DNA of 33,520 nt from Verrucomicrobiota bacterium (GTDB lineage Bacteria > Verrucomicrobiota > Verrucomicrobiia > Limisphaerales > SIBE01): NCBI GenBank assembly GCA_021733945.1, contig JAIPJX010000044.1, positions 1 to 33,520 on the forward strand, written 5' to 3'. Both the position numbers and the translations under genes were made by a program. Under the pieces are notes generated by a model. That model had not been told where the DNA came from. It did not search any database and worked only from the letters and a program-made list of their open reading frames with translations. This document shows positions 1-7,016 of the stretch, in pieces; position 1 is the stretch's first letter, and every line of letters begins with the position of its first letter.

Positions 1-880
1 CCCCGTCCAGATAAAGGCCAAGCCGATGCTTCCGTCCCGTTCGCCCGTCGCCCTCTTTCTTGATTTCAAACACACCGCTCAACCGGTCGAGCAACCCCGC
101 CGGATCAAGTCCGTTCAGGTCTCGCAACGCCCGGTTGTAGGCCAGGATCTGCATCTGGTCGTGGGGAAAAATCACGCTCAGGAACCACCCACTCCCTCCC
201 GCTCCCCCGCGTGTCTGGAAAACCCGCGCCGCCGCCGCGCTCCGATGATGGCCATCGGCGATGTACAAAAACGGGATCTGCCGAAACTCAGATTCGATAC
301 GTTCCAGAGTCTCGGACGGCTCGATCAACCACGCCGTGTGTCGCACACCATCCGCCGCCACGAAATCCACCGACGGAGTTCCTGAAGTCCCTGAGCTGAA
401 AATTTCCCGAAGCCCCTCCGAAATGCGACACGTCAGAAAGACGGGTCCCGTTTGAGCATCCAACGATTCAATGTGCCGCACCCGGTCATCCTCTTTCTCG
501 GGCCGGGTGAATTCGTGTTTCTTGATGATCCCGTCAAGATACTCCTGGCAACTCGTCACCGCGACGAGGCCCGTTTGGCTGTGCGTACCCATCACCTGGC
601 GGTAGAGATAAAACCCAGGCGTCGGATCCTGTTGGAGAGCCCCTTTGCTGATCAATTGCTCCAGGTTCTCCCTTCCTTTCCGATAAACCTCTGGCGCATA
701 AGGGTCCGTCTCCACCGGCAAATCGATCTCCGGCTTGCTGACATGCAAAAAGCTCAACTCGTTTCCGTCCGCCACCTGCCGGGCCTCCGCGGAAGACATG
801 ACGTCGTAGGGTAGCTCACAGACCCGGGCTGCGAGTTCCGGTTTGGGGCGCAACGCGCAAAAAGGTTTAACCAATGCCAT
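1..880 (-). CDS. DUF1015 family protein, 3' end cut by window edge
   Basis: Reading the minus strand from an ATG at 880 gives an open frame with no stop down to base 1, so only about the first 293 residues are present. The translation begins MALVKPFCALRPKPELAARV and carries the block HEFTRPEKEDDRVRHIESLD (about residue 120), then IADGHHRSAAAARVF and FPHDQMQILAYNRAL. These match the conserved blocks of the DUF1015 family (HExT..K..DR, DGHHR, YNR). The family occurs in many bacteria, often near serine or glycolytic genes, and its biochemical role is not established. An AAGG lies about 12 bases before the start. The C-terminal third is outside the window, so neither its length nor its neighbour on that side can be judged. 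Confidence 0.85.
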   Translation of the reverse strand, partial: MALVKPFCALRPKPELAARVCELPYDVMSSAEARQVADGNELSFLHVSKPEIDLPVETDPYAPEVYRKGRENLEQLISKGALQQDPTPGFYLYRQVMGTHSQTGLVAVTSCQEYLDGIIKKHEFTRPEKEDDRVRHIESLDAQTGPVFLTCRISEGLREIFSSGTSGTPSVDFVAADGVRHTAWLIEPSETLERIESEFRQIPFLYIADGHHRSAAAARVFQTRGGAGGSGWFLSVIFPHDQMQILAYNRALRDLNGLDPAGLLDRLSGVFEIKKEGDGRTGRKHRLGLYLDG

Positions 881-932
881 AAATCGTGCGGGCACCTTAA
901 ATACCGAATCCCCACTTGGCACGCCAAAAAAC

Positions 933-1049
933 CTGAAAAACAACGAACCTGTCCCCTTGTTCTCCAAATAAAGGGACAGGCTTATTGTCTCCCCGTTTTC
1001 CGTTCCCCCTAACAAAAAGAAACAAAGGGACAGGCTCGTTGTTTTTCAG
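933..1049. repeat. REP-like array: 29-bp imperfect inverted repeat with a third internal copy
   Basis: Bases 933-961 and 1021-1049 are inverted copies of each other (27 of 29 positions agree). Both hold the core GCCTGTCCC or its A variant, followed by a T-rich tail. A third copy, in the inverted orientation, lies at 968-988. A fourth is at 2107-2127 on the far side of the transposase gene. This stretch and its surroundings fill the 355-bp gap 882-1236, where I see no convincing gene. Repeats flanking a RAYT gene are the usual substrate of that transposase, so this is probably the cognate REP family. Confidence 0.75.
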
Positions 1050-1236
1050 ACACTGGAAGAGAGAACAATCTCGATCTGAAGGCGATTTAAGAACGAAAAC
1101 GGCAACTTGGGGGGCGTCGCGGAGACGACTCCGGAGGATCAGCCATGATTCCTGGGACTGCCGAAATCCCTCATCATTCACCAAAACCTCGATCGGCCCG
1201 TTTCGAGGTCCCTGAAACCGAGTCCCTAGATCTGAC

Positions 1237-2049
1237 TCAACCGACCACCGACACCCGCAGATCTCTCAATGTGAACAATCCCTTGAAAGGCAGATGACGC
1301 ATCGGCCGGGCACCGGTGGTTCGCCGTGGACCGAATCGATCGCGAAATGTCTGAAAAACACCTTCAACAAAAACCCTCGCCCCCAGCACGGCCCCATCCT
1401 TCATGTAACGAATCTTCAACCTCAGAGCATCCGATTCACTCAACTCACCGTTTGTCCTCCAGATTTCCCGGACCTTTTCAACAGGAATGCCGGGCTTCCC
1501 TTCTGAACCATCACCAACCCCTTTCGTGAAGAGTGCCTCCCGGTATTTGCCCACGACCCGACGCCATTCCCCACCCTCCGCGCCCGTGAAACTTGCGATT
1601 CCGGCGATCGCCATGGCATTGCCCGCCGCCGCCTCGGCATAGCCGCAGAACCGGTAATCCGAGGGATCCAGCACCAATCCGGCCCGCACCGGATTCAGGT
1701 CGATGTAAGCCGCAACGGTTTGCACAACTTCGGGTCGATCCTCCACGAGCACGTTTCGGAAGCGCTCCGACCAAAGAGTACCGAACCGTTTGTGTTTCTT
1801 GTTATACCAGACGGTGAACGTCTGTTTGAGCTCTTTCATGAACACCGATACGTTATTCATGTGAAAATGGTTGGACATGAGACAGTAGGTCACGATCTCC
1901 ACACCGCAGAACGCCGCCTGGCGGCGCATCATCCCGCGGAGGGCATCCTTCTCCGGATCCCGCGCCAAAAGAAACTCGCCGGCAACGATACGAGAGATGC
2001 AGTGCTGGACGGAAGATGCCTGTGAGAGGGTAAACCTGGGTCTTCGCAT
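1237..2049 (-). CDS. REP-associated tyrosine transposase (RAYT, Y1/HUH family), internally deleted
   Basis: A 270-residue protein of the Y1_Tnp/RAYT family, single-strand nucleases that act on REP palindromes. The HUH motif is visible as YCLMSNHFH (residues 55-63) and the block AYIDLNPVRAGLV (about 114-126) holds the likely catalytic tyrosine Y115. KRFGTLWSERF (about 87-97) and a C-terminal DGAVLGARVFVEGVF block are typical of the long Verrucomicrobial-type RAYTs. In such proteins the HUH motif is normally followed by a linker of some 60-70 residues before the helix FMKELKQ. Here NHFH runs straight into MNNVSVFMKELKQ (junction near base 1860), so the gene looks like an in-frame internal deletion. 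Four GCCTGTCCC repeats flank it. Start ATG at 2049. Confidence 0.85.
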   Translation of the reverse strand: MRRPRFTLSQASSVQHCISRIVAGEFLLARDPEKDALRGMMRRQAAFCGVEIVTYCLMSNHFHMNNVSVFMKELKQTFTVWYNKKHKRFGTLWSERFRNVLVEDRPEVVQTVAAYIDLNPVRAGLVLDPSDYRFCGYAEAAAGNAMAIAGIASFTGAEGGEWRRVVGKYREALFTKGVGDGSEGKPGIPVEKVREIWRTNGELSESDALRLKIRYMKDGAVLGARVFVEGVFQTFRDRFGPRRTTGARPMRHLPFKGLFTLRDLRVSVVG

Positions 2050-2106
2050 GGGCGGCTCCTTGAAACGTGGGGGGCAAGATCGTCCGGGATCGGGCAGAGG
2101 TCAACT

Positions 2107-2127
2107 ATTTTGAGCCTGTCCCTTTGT
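2107..2127 (+). repeat. REP-like repeat copy on the 5' side of the RAYT gene
   Basis: The segment GAGCCTGTCCCTTTGTTT (2112-2129) is the same core as in the copies at 933-1049, in the same orientation as the one at 933-961. It lies about 60 bases upstream of the transposase start. With the downstream copies it brackets the gene. Confidence 0.7.
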
Positions 2128-2175
2128 TTGGATTGCGGTTCCGGGCGGGATGGTTATGGTTGGAAGAGTATACTT

Positions 2176-2712
2176 ATGAAGATCGAAGCTCTGCACCTTC
2201 ACATGCGGGTAAGGCATCCCCAGTACGGCGTCGGCACCGTGAAAAAGATCCAGTCTCACGCCACCGAGATTCAGTTCGAGGAGGGGCTCAAAACCATCGC
2301 CCCGGAAACCAGCGGACTCGAACCAGCCGAACCCCAGGCCGCACTCACCGGTCTGGAGATTCCGCTGGACCAACTGATCGATCAGACGACTCAAGCAATC
2401 CTGAAATCGCTGGGTTTCGAGAAACCAGACGCGGTGGTGGAGGAACTCGGCGCACGATGGCACCGGGGTCGCGTCACGTTGCACCCTGCGGACCCATCGC
2501 TCCAAAGCAAGGAAGTGCCTCTGGAAACGTTTTTTCACAAGATCGTGATGATGCGCAACAATCTCCGGGTGCTGGAACAGAAGATCAACAGCAACCCGCA
2601 ACTGACGGACGCCGACAAAGTGGAACTGCAGCAGTATGTCTCGCGCTGCCATGGCTCCATGACGACCTTCAACATTCTCTTCAAGAACAAACACGACCAG
2701 TTTGGATCCTGA
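2176..2712 (+). CDS. conserved hypothetical protein with UvrD/PcrA-type Tudor-like N-terminus
   Basis: A soluble protein of 178 residues from the ATG at 2176 (GGAAGAG lies 8-14 bases upstream). An in-frame upstream ATG at 2110 falls inside the REP-like repeat and is less likely. Residues 9-40, with MRVRHPQYGVGTVKKI followed by a short strand and EGLKTI, look like the Tudor/SH3-like fold at the C-terminus of UvrD/PcrA helicases (RVRHPKFGxGTV). The rest is helical, with a C-terminal half containing FFHKIVMMRNNLRVLEQKIN. I recognise no enzyme motif. It stops 2 bases before cutA and is probably co-transcribed with it. Function unknown; a nucleic-acid or polymerase contact is only a guess from the N-terminal fold. 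Confidence 0.7.
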   Translation: MKIEALHLHMRVRHPQYGVGTVKKIQSHATEIQFEEGLKTIAPETSGLEPAEPQAALTGLEIPLDQLIDQTTQAILKSLGFEKPDAVVEELGARWHRGRVTLHPADPSLQSKEVPLETFFHKIVMMRNNLRVLEQKINSNPQLTDADKVELQQYVSRCHGSMTTFNILFKNKHDQFGS

Positions 2713-2714
2713 TC

Positions 2715-3056
2715 ATGACCGTTCGTTCCAAGCACGTGGTTGTAATGGTTACAGCCCCGAATCTCCGGACCGCACGGAAACTCGCAGGGAAGGCGCTTGA
2801 GGCCCGGGTGGCCGCATGCGCCAATCTGGTGCCGGGGATAGAGTCCCATTATTGGTGGCAGAAGAAATTGGAGCGGAGTTCCGAGGTATTGATCGTCTTC
2901 AAAACACGCTCCGGGCTGGCGAAGCGATTGGAACGGGTGGTTCTTGAGCATCATCCCTACGACACACCTGAAGTCATCTTCCTCCCCGTGCAGGGCGGGA
3001 ATCAACAGTATCTGAACTGGATCGATTCGAGCACGGAAGCCCCGCCGCCGGCTTGA
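2715..3056 (+). CDS. cutA: CutA1 divalent-cation tolerance protein
   Basis: A 113-residue protein of the CutA1 family, small trimeric proteins with a PII-like ferredoxin fold linked to copper and divalent-cation tolerance, though their exact role is unsettled. The hallmarks are visible: VMVTAPNLRTARKLA at the start, ARVAACANLVPGIESHYWWQ (about 30-49), then HPYDTPEVIFLPVQGGNQQYLNWI near the end. Length is normal for the family. The ATG at 2715 follows the stop of the upstream gene by 2 bases. The DHPS-like gene begins 19 bases after its stop, which suggests a three-gene transcript. Confidence 0.93.
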   Translation: MTVRSKHVVVMVTAPNLRTARKLAGKALEARVAACANLVPGIESHYWWQKKLERSSEVLIVFKTRSGLAKRLERVVLEHHPYDTPEVIFLPVQGGNQQYLNWIDSSTEAPPPA

Positions 3057-3075
3057 AGTCTGGAATACCGAACCC

Positions 3076-4005
3076 ATGCTACTTCTGGAGCACCTCTCCG
3101 ATCTGTATCTCAATTACGGGGACAGTCTCGTCCACCCGGTGCGCGGGTTCGCCCTTGGCGGTGAGTCTTTCGATTTTCAAAAAGGCCCCACGCTCATGGG
3201 AGTCATCAATCTGTCCCCGGATTCGTGGTATCGTGAAAGCGTCTGTCTCAGCCCGGACCGAGCGATCGAACGAGGCATCGTGTTGCATTCGCAGGGGGCG
3301 CGAATTTTGGATCTGGGTGCGGAATCGACCCTGGCCCACGCGTCGCTGGCTGATCAGACCGAGCAGATCCAGAAACTCACGCCCGTGATTCAGGGGCTGC
3401 GTCGCGCCGGCATCCCTGTTTCGGTCGAAACCTACCTGGCTCCGGTGGCCCGCGCCTGCCTGCAGGCGGGGGCGAACATTCTAAACCTGACAGGATTGGC
3501 ACAGATCGAGGAAATCTATCCGATGGCGGCTGAGACCGGTGCAGGCATTATTCTGTGCTATGTCCAGGGGGAAACAGCGCGGGCCGTCAACGACTTCGAA
3601 TTTCCGACCGACCCGATCGGGACCCTGTATGAGTATTTTGCAAGGGAATGCGAGCGAGCGAACCGATTCGGCGTCCACAAATTGATCCTCGACCCGGGGC
3701 TGGGGTTTTATTATCGAAACCTGACAGACGGCCCCACCCGGGTCCGATACCAGATGGACGCTTTTCTCAACTCGTTCCGACTGCGTCCGCTCGGTTTTCC
3801 CATCTGCAACGCCCTGCCCCACGCATTTGAGTTTTTTGGGGAGGAAGTCAGGAGTGCGGAACCGTTTTTCGCCAGCCTGGCGGCTTTGGGAGGCACCCAC
3901 CTGTTTCGCACGCACGAGGTATCGAGGGTAAAAGCCGTGCTCGACACACTGGACGCCTACGAACCACCTGGGCGGCAGAGAAAAACACCCTCCTCGCCCG
4001 ACTGA
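3076..4005 (+). CDS. dihydropteroate synthase-like pterin-binding protein, divergent
   Basis: A 309-residue TIM-barrel-type protein related to dihydropteroate synthase (FolP), which joins pterin pyrophosphate and p-aminobenzoate in folate synthesis. Family blocks are recognisable: MGVINLSPDSW (41-51, cf. NVTPDSF), ARILDLGAEST (75-85, cf. IDVGGESTRPG), VSVETY (115-120), NILNLTG (134-140), LILDPGLGF (203-211) and LFRTHEV (276-282, cf. RVHDV). The pterin-side Asp206, Asn137, Arg278 and His280 appear kept. The SRK motif, which carries a key lysine in true FolP, is replaced by CNALPH (about 244-249), and RPG of loop 2 is replaced by LAHA. A standard folP role is therefore doubtful. Its last 49 bases overlap the methyltransferase gene on the other strand. 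Confidence 0.75.
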   Translation: MLLLEHLSDLYLNYGDSLVHPVRGFALGGESFDFQKGPTLMGVINLSPDSWYRESVCLSPDRAIERGIVLHSQGARILDLGAESTLAHASLADQTEQIQKLTPVIQGLRRAGIPVSVETYLAPVARACLQAGANILNLTGLAQIEEIYPMAAETGAGIILCYVQGETARAVNDFEFPTDPIGTLYEYFARECERANRFGVHKLILDPGLGFYYRNLTDGPTRVRYQMDAFLNSFRLRPLGFPICNALPHAFEFFGEEVRSAEPFFASLAALGGTHLFRTHEVSRVKAVLDTLDAYEPPGRQRKTPSSPD

Positions 4006-5036
4006 ACCACCCATTCCCCGACAAGCTCGAGATGCGATTCCCGAAGGAGACACCGCAAACCCTCGGGAGTGTATCGATAGGAAAAGAACAGACGCCATCT
4101 CTCCCCACTGGGAAAAAGGAATTCCTCTCCTTCAATTTCCAGTCGGCGCGGTTGGTTGAGGGTGAACCGGGCAACGATTCGTCGGAGATCCGGGACGGCC
4201 GGAGATACCTCGACAACGAAGTCCAAATCTCCGTCGGATGCTTCAAAGCCGAGATCCAACAGGAAAGTCATCAGCCAGCGGCGGGTCTCAAGATTATCGT
4301 ATTGGGCACGGATCCGGTGTAATCCGTTGCACACATCCTGTTCCGTCGCGAGATTTGCGCTCAACAGGAGAAGGTCCGCTGGCCCAAGAACGCCATGAAA
4401 CAGACCCATGGCCTGCTCCGGTTCCAGATTCGGCAGCATTCCGAAAAAGCTGATCACACGCGTTGATGCCGCAGAAGGATCCACCCCCAACAATTCGCCG
4501 AGGTTCCCGATCCCACCCAGATCACATAACGCGGGAATACACGGCAAGGGAGGCACTTCGTTCCGCGCCCGTTCGTATGCCGTGAGAACCAGGGGCAAAC
4601 TGGAGTCACTCGGGAAATAGTCGACCGGGCGCCCCGTTGACCGAAGCCGCCGAAGCATGAGGATATCCTTTTCGCCACTTCCGCACCCGAGGCCATGCCA
4701 TTCAACCGGAGACCGGGGTGACAGCAGCTCGTTGACAGCGCGTGCCGCCGCGTCGTAGATCACCCGGCATTCGGGATCGTTGATCCACGGAGAGTGCTTT
4801 TGATGCACCGCCAACCACCGGCTTGCCTGCTTGATCGAATCATAATGAAGCCGTCCCTTGATAAAGCGGTCCCGAATGGAACCGAGAAGATCAGGTCCCA
4901 ACCGGGAAGGAAACAGCGAGGGATGAACTTTCAGGCCGACAAGGGGTGGCATAGAGTTGAAATGTTTGAGCGGATCGCCCGGTTCCGTGTCATGGACTTG
5001 AGACAAACGCCCGTTCGAACACAGAACCGATCGCAT
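3957..5036 (-). CDS. SAM-dependent methyltransferase, EgtD/Methyltransf_33-like
   Basis: About 359 residues from an ATG at 5036. A TTG at 5045 or an ATG at 4952 are possible alternatives, and none has a clear ribosome site. The Rossmann-type SAM motif is GLGCGSGEKD (about 115-124), followed by VDYFPSDSSLPLVLTAYERA (about 138-157) as the acidic strand-2 region. The later strand VISFFGMLPNLEPEQAMGLF resembles the 'F.GS.IGN' part of histidine-specific methyltransferases such as EgtD. The C-terminus has FFSYRYTPEGLRCLL. I infer a small-molecule methyltransferase of the EgtD-like group. No egtB partner is visible and the substrate is unknown. The 3' end overlaps the DHPS-like gene by 49 bp, convergently; the 5' end faces the UVR gene across about 36 bp. 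Confidence 0.6.
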   Translation of the reverse strand: MRSVLCSNGRLSQVHDTEPGDPLKHFNSMPPLVGLKVHPSLFPSRLGPDLLGSIRDRFIKGRLHYDSIKQASRWLAVHQKHSPWINDPECRVIYDAAARAVNELLSPRSPVEWHGLGCGSGEKDILMLRRLRSTGRPVDYFPSDSSLPLVLTAYERARNEVPPLPCIPALCDLGGIGNLGELLGVDPSAASTRVISFFGMLPNLEPEQAMGLFHGVLGPADLLLLSANLATEQDVCNGLHRIRAQYDNLETRRWLMTFLLDLGFEASDGDLDFVVEVSPAVPDLRRIVARFTLNQPRRLEIEGEEFLFPSGERWRLFFSYRYTPEGLRCLLRESHLELVGEWVVQSGEEGVFLCRPGGS

Positions 5037-5072
5037 TGACTTCAAAACGATCCATGGACATAGTGCCTTAGC

Positions 5073-5834
5073 ATGAAATTTGACATATCATCTCTGTTGG
5101 CGGATTGGGAGTACCGTCCCGGACAGATTGATGTGAGGCGCTTTGTCGGTAAGGACAAGATTGAAAAGATTCAGCTCCGCATTGATCTGGGAGTTTTGCA
5201 GATGAATGCAGAAGGTCGGCCGGACGGCAAACAACCGTACGGGCATGAATCTCTGTTGGAGCATTACGAATCCAGGCTGGCGGACCATATTTCCAAACAC
5301 GGCGGCAGCGATGAAGAGTTTGCCCTGAATGCGGAGGATTGTGCCCGCATATTCCACGAATCGATTCAGTATCATCACCGGTATATCTGCCTGTTCCAGC
5401 TCAAGGATTTCGACGACGTGCTGCGGGATACCGAACGAAACCTTGAAGTGTTCGAATTCGTGGAAGAATACGCGGAATCGGACGAGTTGTCATTCTCCAT
5501 GCAACAGTTTCGTCCCCAGCTTCTGATGATCCAAACCCGGGCGCGAGCGTCCATCGCGCTTGAAGAGGGGGATTATGTGCAGGCCATGGAACTGACCCGC
5601 GAGGGCATCGAGGAGATTCGCGACTTTTTCAGGGAGCACGACCGTTTTGAGATGGCTGAGCAGAGCGGCGAAATCAAGTCGCTCGAACAATGGCTGGAGG
5701 AGCTTAACGACGAACGGCCTCTCACCAAGAAGGAAGCCCTTGAAAAAGCTCTGAGCGACGCGCTCCAGCGGGAGGATTACGAAAAAGCCGCACATGTGCG
5801 CGACACGCTGAAAAGCCTGAAGGAATCCTCCTGA
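5073..5834 (+). CDS. UVR-motif (UvrB/UvrC-type) conserved hypothetical protein
   Basis: A soluble, strongly acidic protein of 253 residues. The last 35 residues (KKEALEKALSDALQREDYEK and following AAHVRDTLKSL) form a clear UVR motif, the helical hairpin by which UvrB and UvrC bind each other and which also occurs in McsA/ClpC-type regulators. Residues 1-60 hold MKFDISSLLADWEYRPGQID and a predicted strand-rich region. The central part (about 85-205) is helical and TPR-like, with repeated acidic helices (FQLKDFDDVLRDTERNLEVF, ALEEGDYVQAMELTREGIEE). No catalytic motif is seen. It stands alone between divergent and convergent neighbours. A role as a protein-protein adaptor is plausible but not shown. 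Confidence 0.75.
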   Translation: MKFDISSLLADWEYRPGQIDVRRFVGKDKIEKIQLRIDLGVLQMNAEGRPDGKQPYGHESLLEHYESRLADHISKHGGSDEEFALNAEDCARIFHESIQYHHRYICLFQLKDFDDVLRDTERNLEVFEFVEEYAESDELSFSMQQFRPQLLMIQTRARASIALEEGDYVQAMELTREGIEEIRDFFREHDRFEMAEQSGEIKSLEQWLEELNDERPLTKKEALEKALSDALQREDYEKAAHVRDTLKSLKESS

Positions 5835-5856
5835 CCCACGGCTGGAGGAACCCAGT

Positions 5857-6282
5857 TCACGACTGGGGAAACACCTGATAAAGCAGCAGGTAAATCACCA
5901 CTCCGGTCACTGAAACATACATCCAGATCGGCCACGTCCAACGGGCGATCTTCCGATGCCCCTTGAAGTCGGTTTTGACGGCGCGCCAGAGAGTTGTCAG
6001 GACCAGCGGCACCACCGCGACTGCCAGCACGGTGTGCGTGAGCAGGATTCCCAGATAAACTGGCCTGAACCAGGGCGGATTCTGGAAAACGGTTCGCCCG
6101 GCAAAATAGTGGTAAACGAGGTAACAAACCAGGAACACGGCCGAGGTGATCGTGGCGGCGACCATGCAGTTCCGATGAGCGATGCGGTTGTTGCGCCGGA
6201 TGAACCAGTAACCCAGGGCGAGGAACACGGCACTCAGGGAATTCAGGCAGGCGTTTATTGCGGGGAGATCTGAAAGATTCAT
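5857..6282 (-). CDS. DUF420 membrane protein (CtaM/YozB-like), oxidase-assembly type
   Basis: 141 residues with four predicted transmembrane helices. DUF420-family features are visible: LNSLSAVFLALGYWFIRRN, AHRNCMVAATITSAVFLVCY, then ILLTHTVLAVAVVPLVLTTL and a final segment WTWPIWMYVSVTGVVIYLLL. The conserved histidines in AHRN, YHYF and LTHT are typical. Members of this family (for example CtaM in Staphylococcus) are needed for maturation of aa3-type heme-copper oxidases. The ATG overlaps the stop of the SCO gene (ATGA), so the two are translationally coupled. It is the last gene of the oxidase locus. A 6-bp hairpin sits at its 3' end, without a T-run. Confidence 0.85.
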   Translation of the reverse strand: MNLSDLPAINACLNSLSAVFLALGYWFIRRNNRIAHRNCMVAATITSAVFLVCYLVYHYFAGRTVFQNPPWFRPVYLGILLTHTVLAVAVVPLVLTTLWRAVKTDFKGHRKIARWTWPIWMYVSVTGVVIYLLLYQVFPQS

Positions 6283-6917
6283 AATCCGCTCTCCATCTGC
6301 AGTTTTCGAACCGCCTCCACTGTCTTTTGTTCCGCCTGGGGCTCCATGCCCTCAATCGCGGCGCGCAGGCGTCCCTGCTGATCCACGACCACAAACAAGG
6401 TGCTATGGATAAAGAGATCGTTGGGGTCCTCTTGTTGTCCCGCCTCCTTTTGAATCGCCGTGAGCTTCAATCCGTCCACTGCCAACCGGGCAATCTCCAC
6501 CTTGGAACCCGTTAGCAACCACCATTCGTCAGGATCCACATCGAACTTTTTGCCGTATCGTTCCAGCACTTCGGGAGTATCAAAACCGGGATCGGTGGTC
6601 AGGGAAATAAACATCACGGAACCATCTCCATCCAAGGCATCCTGCAAAGCTCGCATGTTCCGGGTCATCTGAGGACACGGCCCGGCGCACCGCGTGAAGA
6701 TGATGTCCGCGATCCAGATCTTTCCACGGAGGTCCTCCATGGTAACAACCTTGTTAATCTGATTCGTGAGGGTGAAATCAGCTACCTTGGAATAGATCGG
6801 CAGGGCGGTGGACTCGACCTCGATCTGCTGCACGCGCCACGCCAGGAAGATCGCTCCCAAAGTCAGGGCGATGAGTACCAGGCCAACCCAAACACCCCGA
6901 AAAGCGGATCTAGCCAT
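6279..6917 (-). CDS. SCO1/SenC family copper chaperone
   Basis: A 212-residue thioredoxin-like protein anchored by one N-terminal membrane helix (about residues 9-27). It has the copper-binding CxxxCP motif at C77-C81 (TRCAGPCPQMTRNM) and the third ligand His171 in LFIHSTLFVVV, as expected for SCO proteins that deliver copper to the CuA centre of oxidase subunit II. VADFTLTNQ (46-54) is the usual start of the fold. It lies between coxB and the DUF420 gene, and the 99 bases before it contain no gene. Length is normal. Start ATG at 6917. Confidence 0.95.
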   Translation of the reverse strand: MARSAFRGVWVGLVLIALTLGAIFLAWRVQQIEVESTALPIYSKVADFTLTNQINKVVTMEDLRGKIWIADIIFTRCAGPCPQMTRNMRALQDALDGDGSVMFISLTTDPGFDTPEVLERYGKKFDVDPDEWWLLTGSKVEIARLAVDGLKLTAIQKEAGQQEDPNDLFIHSTLFVVVDQQGRLRAAIEGMEPQAEQKTVEAVRKLQMESGL

Positions 6918-7016
6918 GCGATTGAACCGACAGATCGAAGGTAAAAATGCGGCAAGGCAATGTTTCAGAACCGCTCAACACGGGCCGAACGCCACCCGAC
7001 TGAACCGAGTCAACGA

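Noticed and set aside
897-1184. Minus-strand frame of 95 codons across the REP array
   Set aside because: It runs through three repeat copies and shows no protein-family motif; the coding look is accidental.
5851-5867. Hairpin CCCAGT/ACTGGG as a terminator between the UVR gene and the DUF420 gene
   Set aside because: The stem is only 6 bp, lacks a T-run on both strands, and overlaps the DUF420 stop codon.
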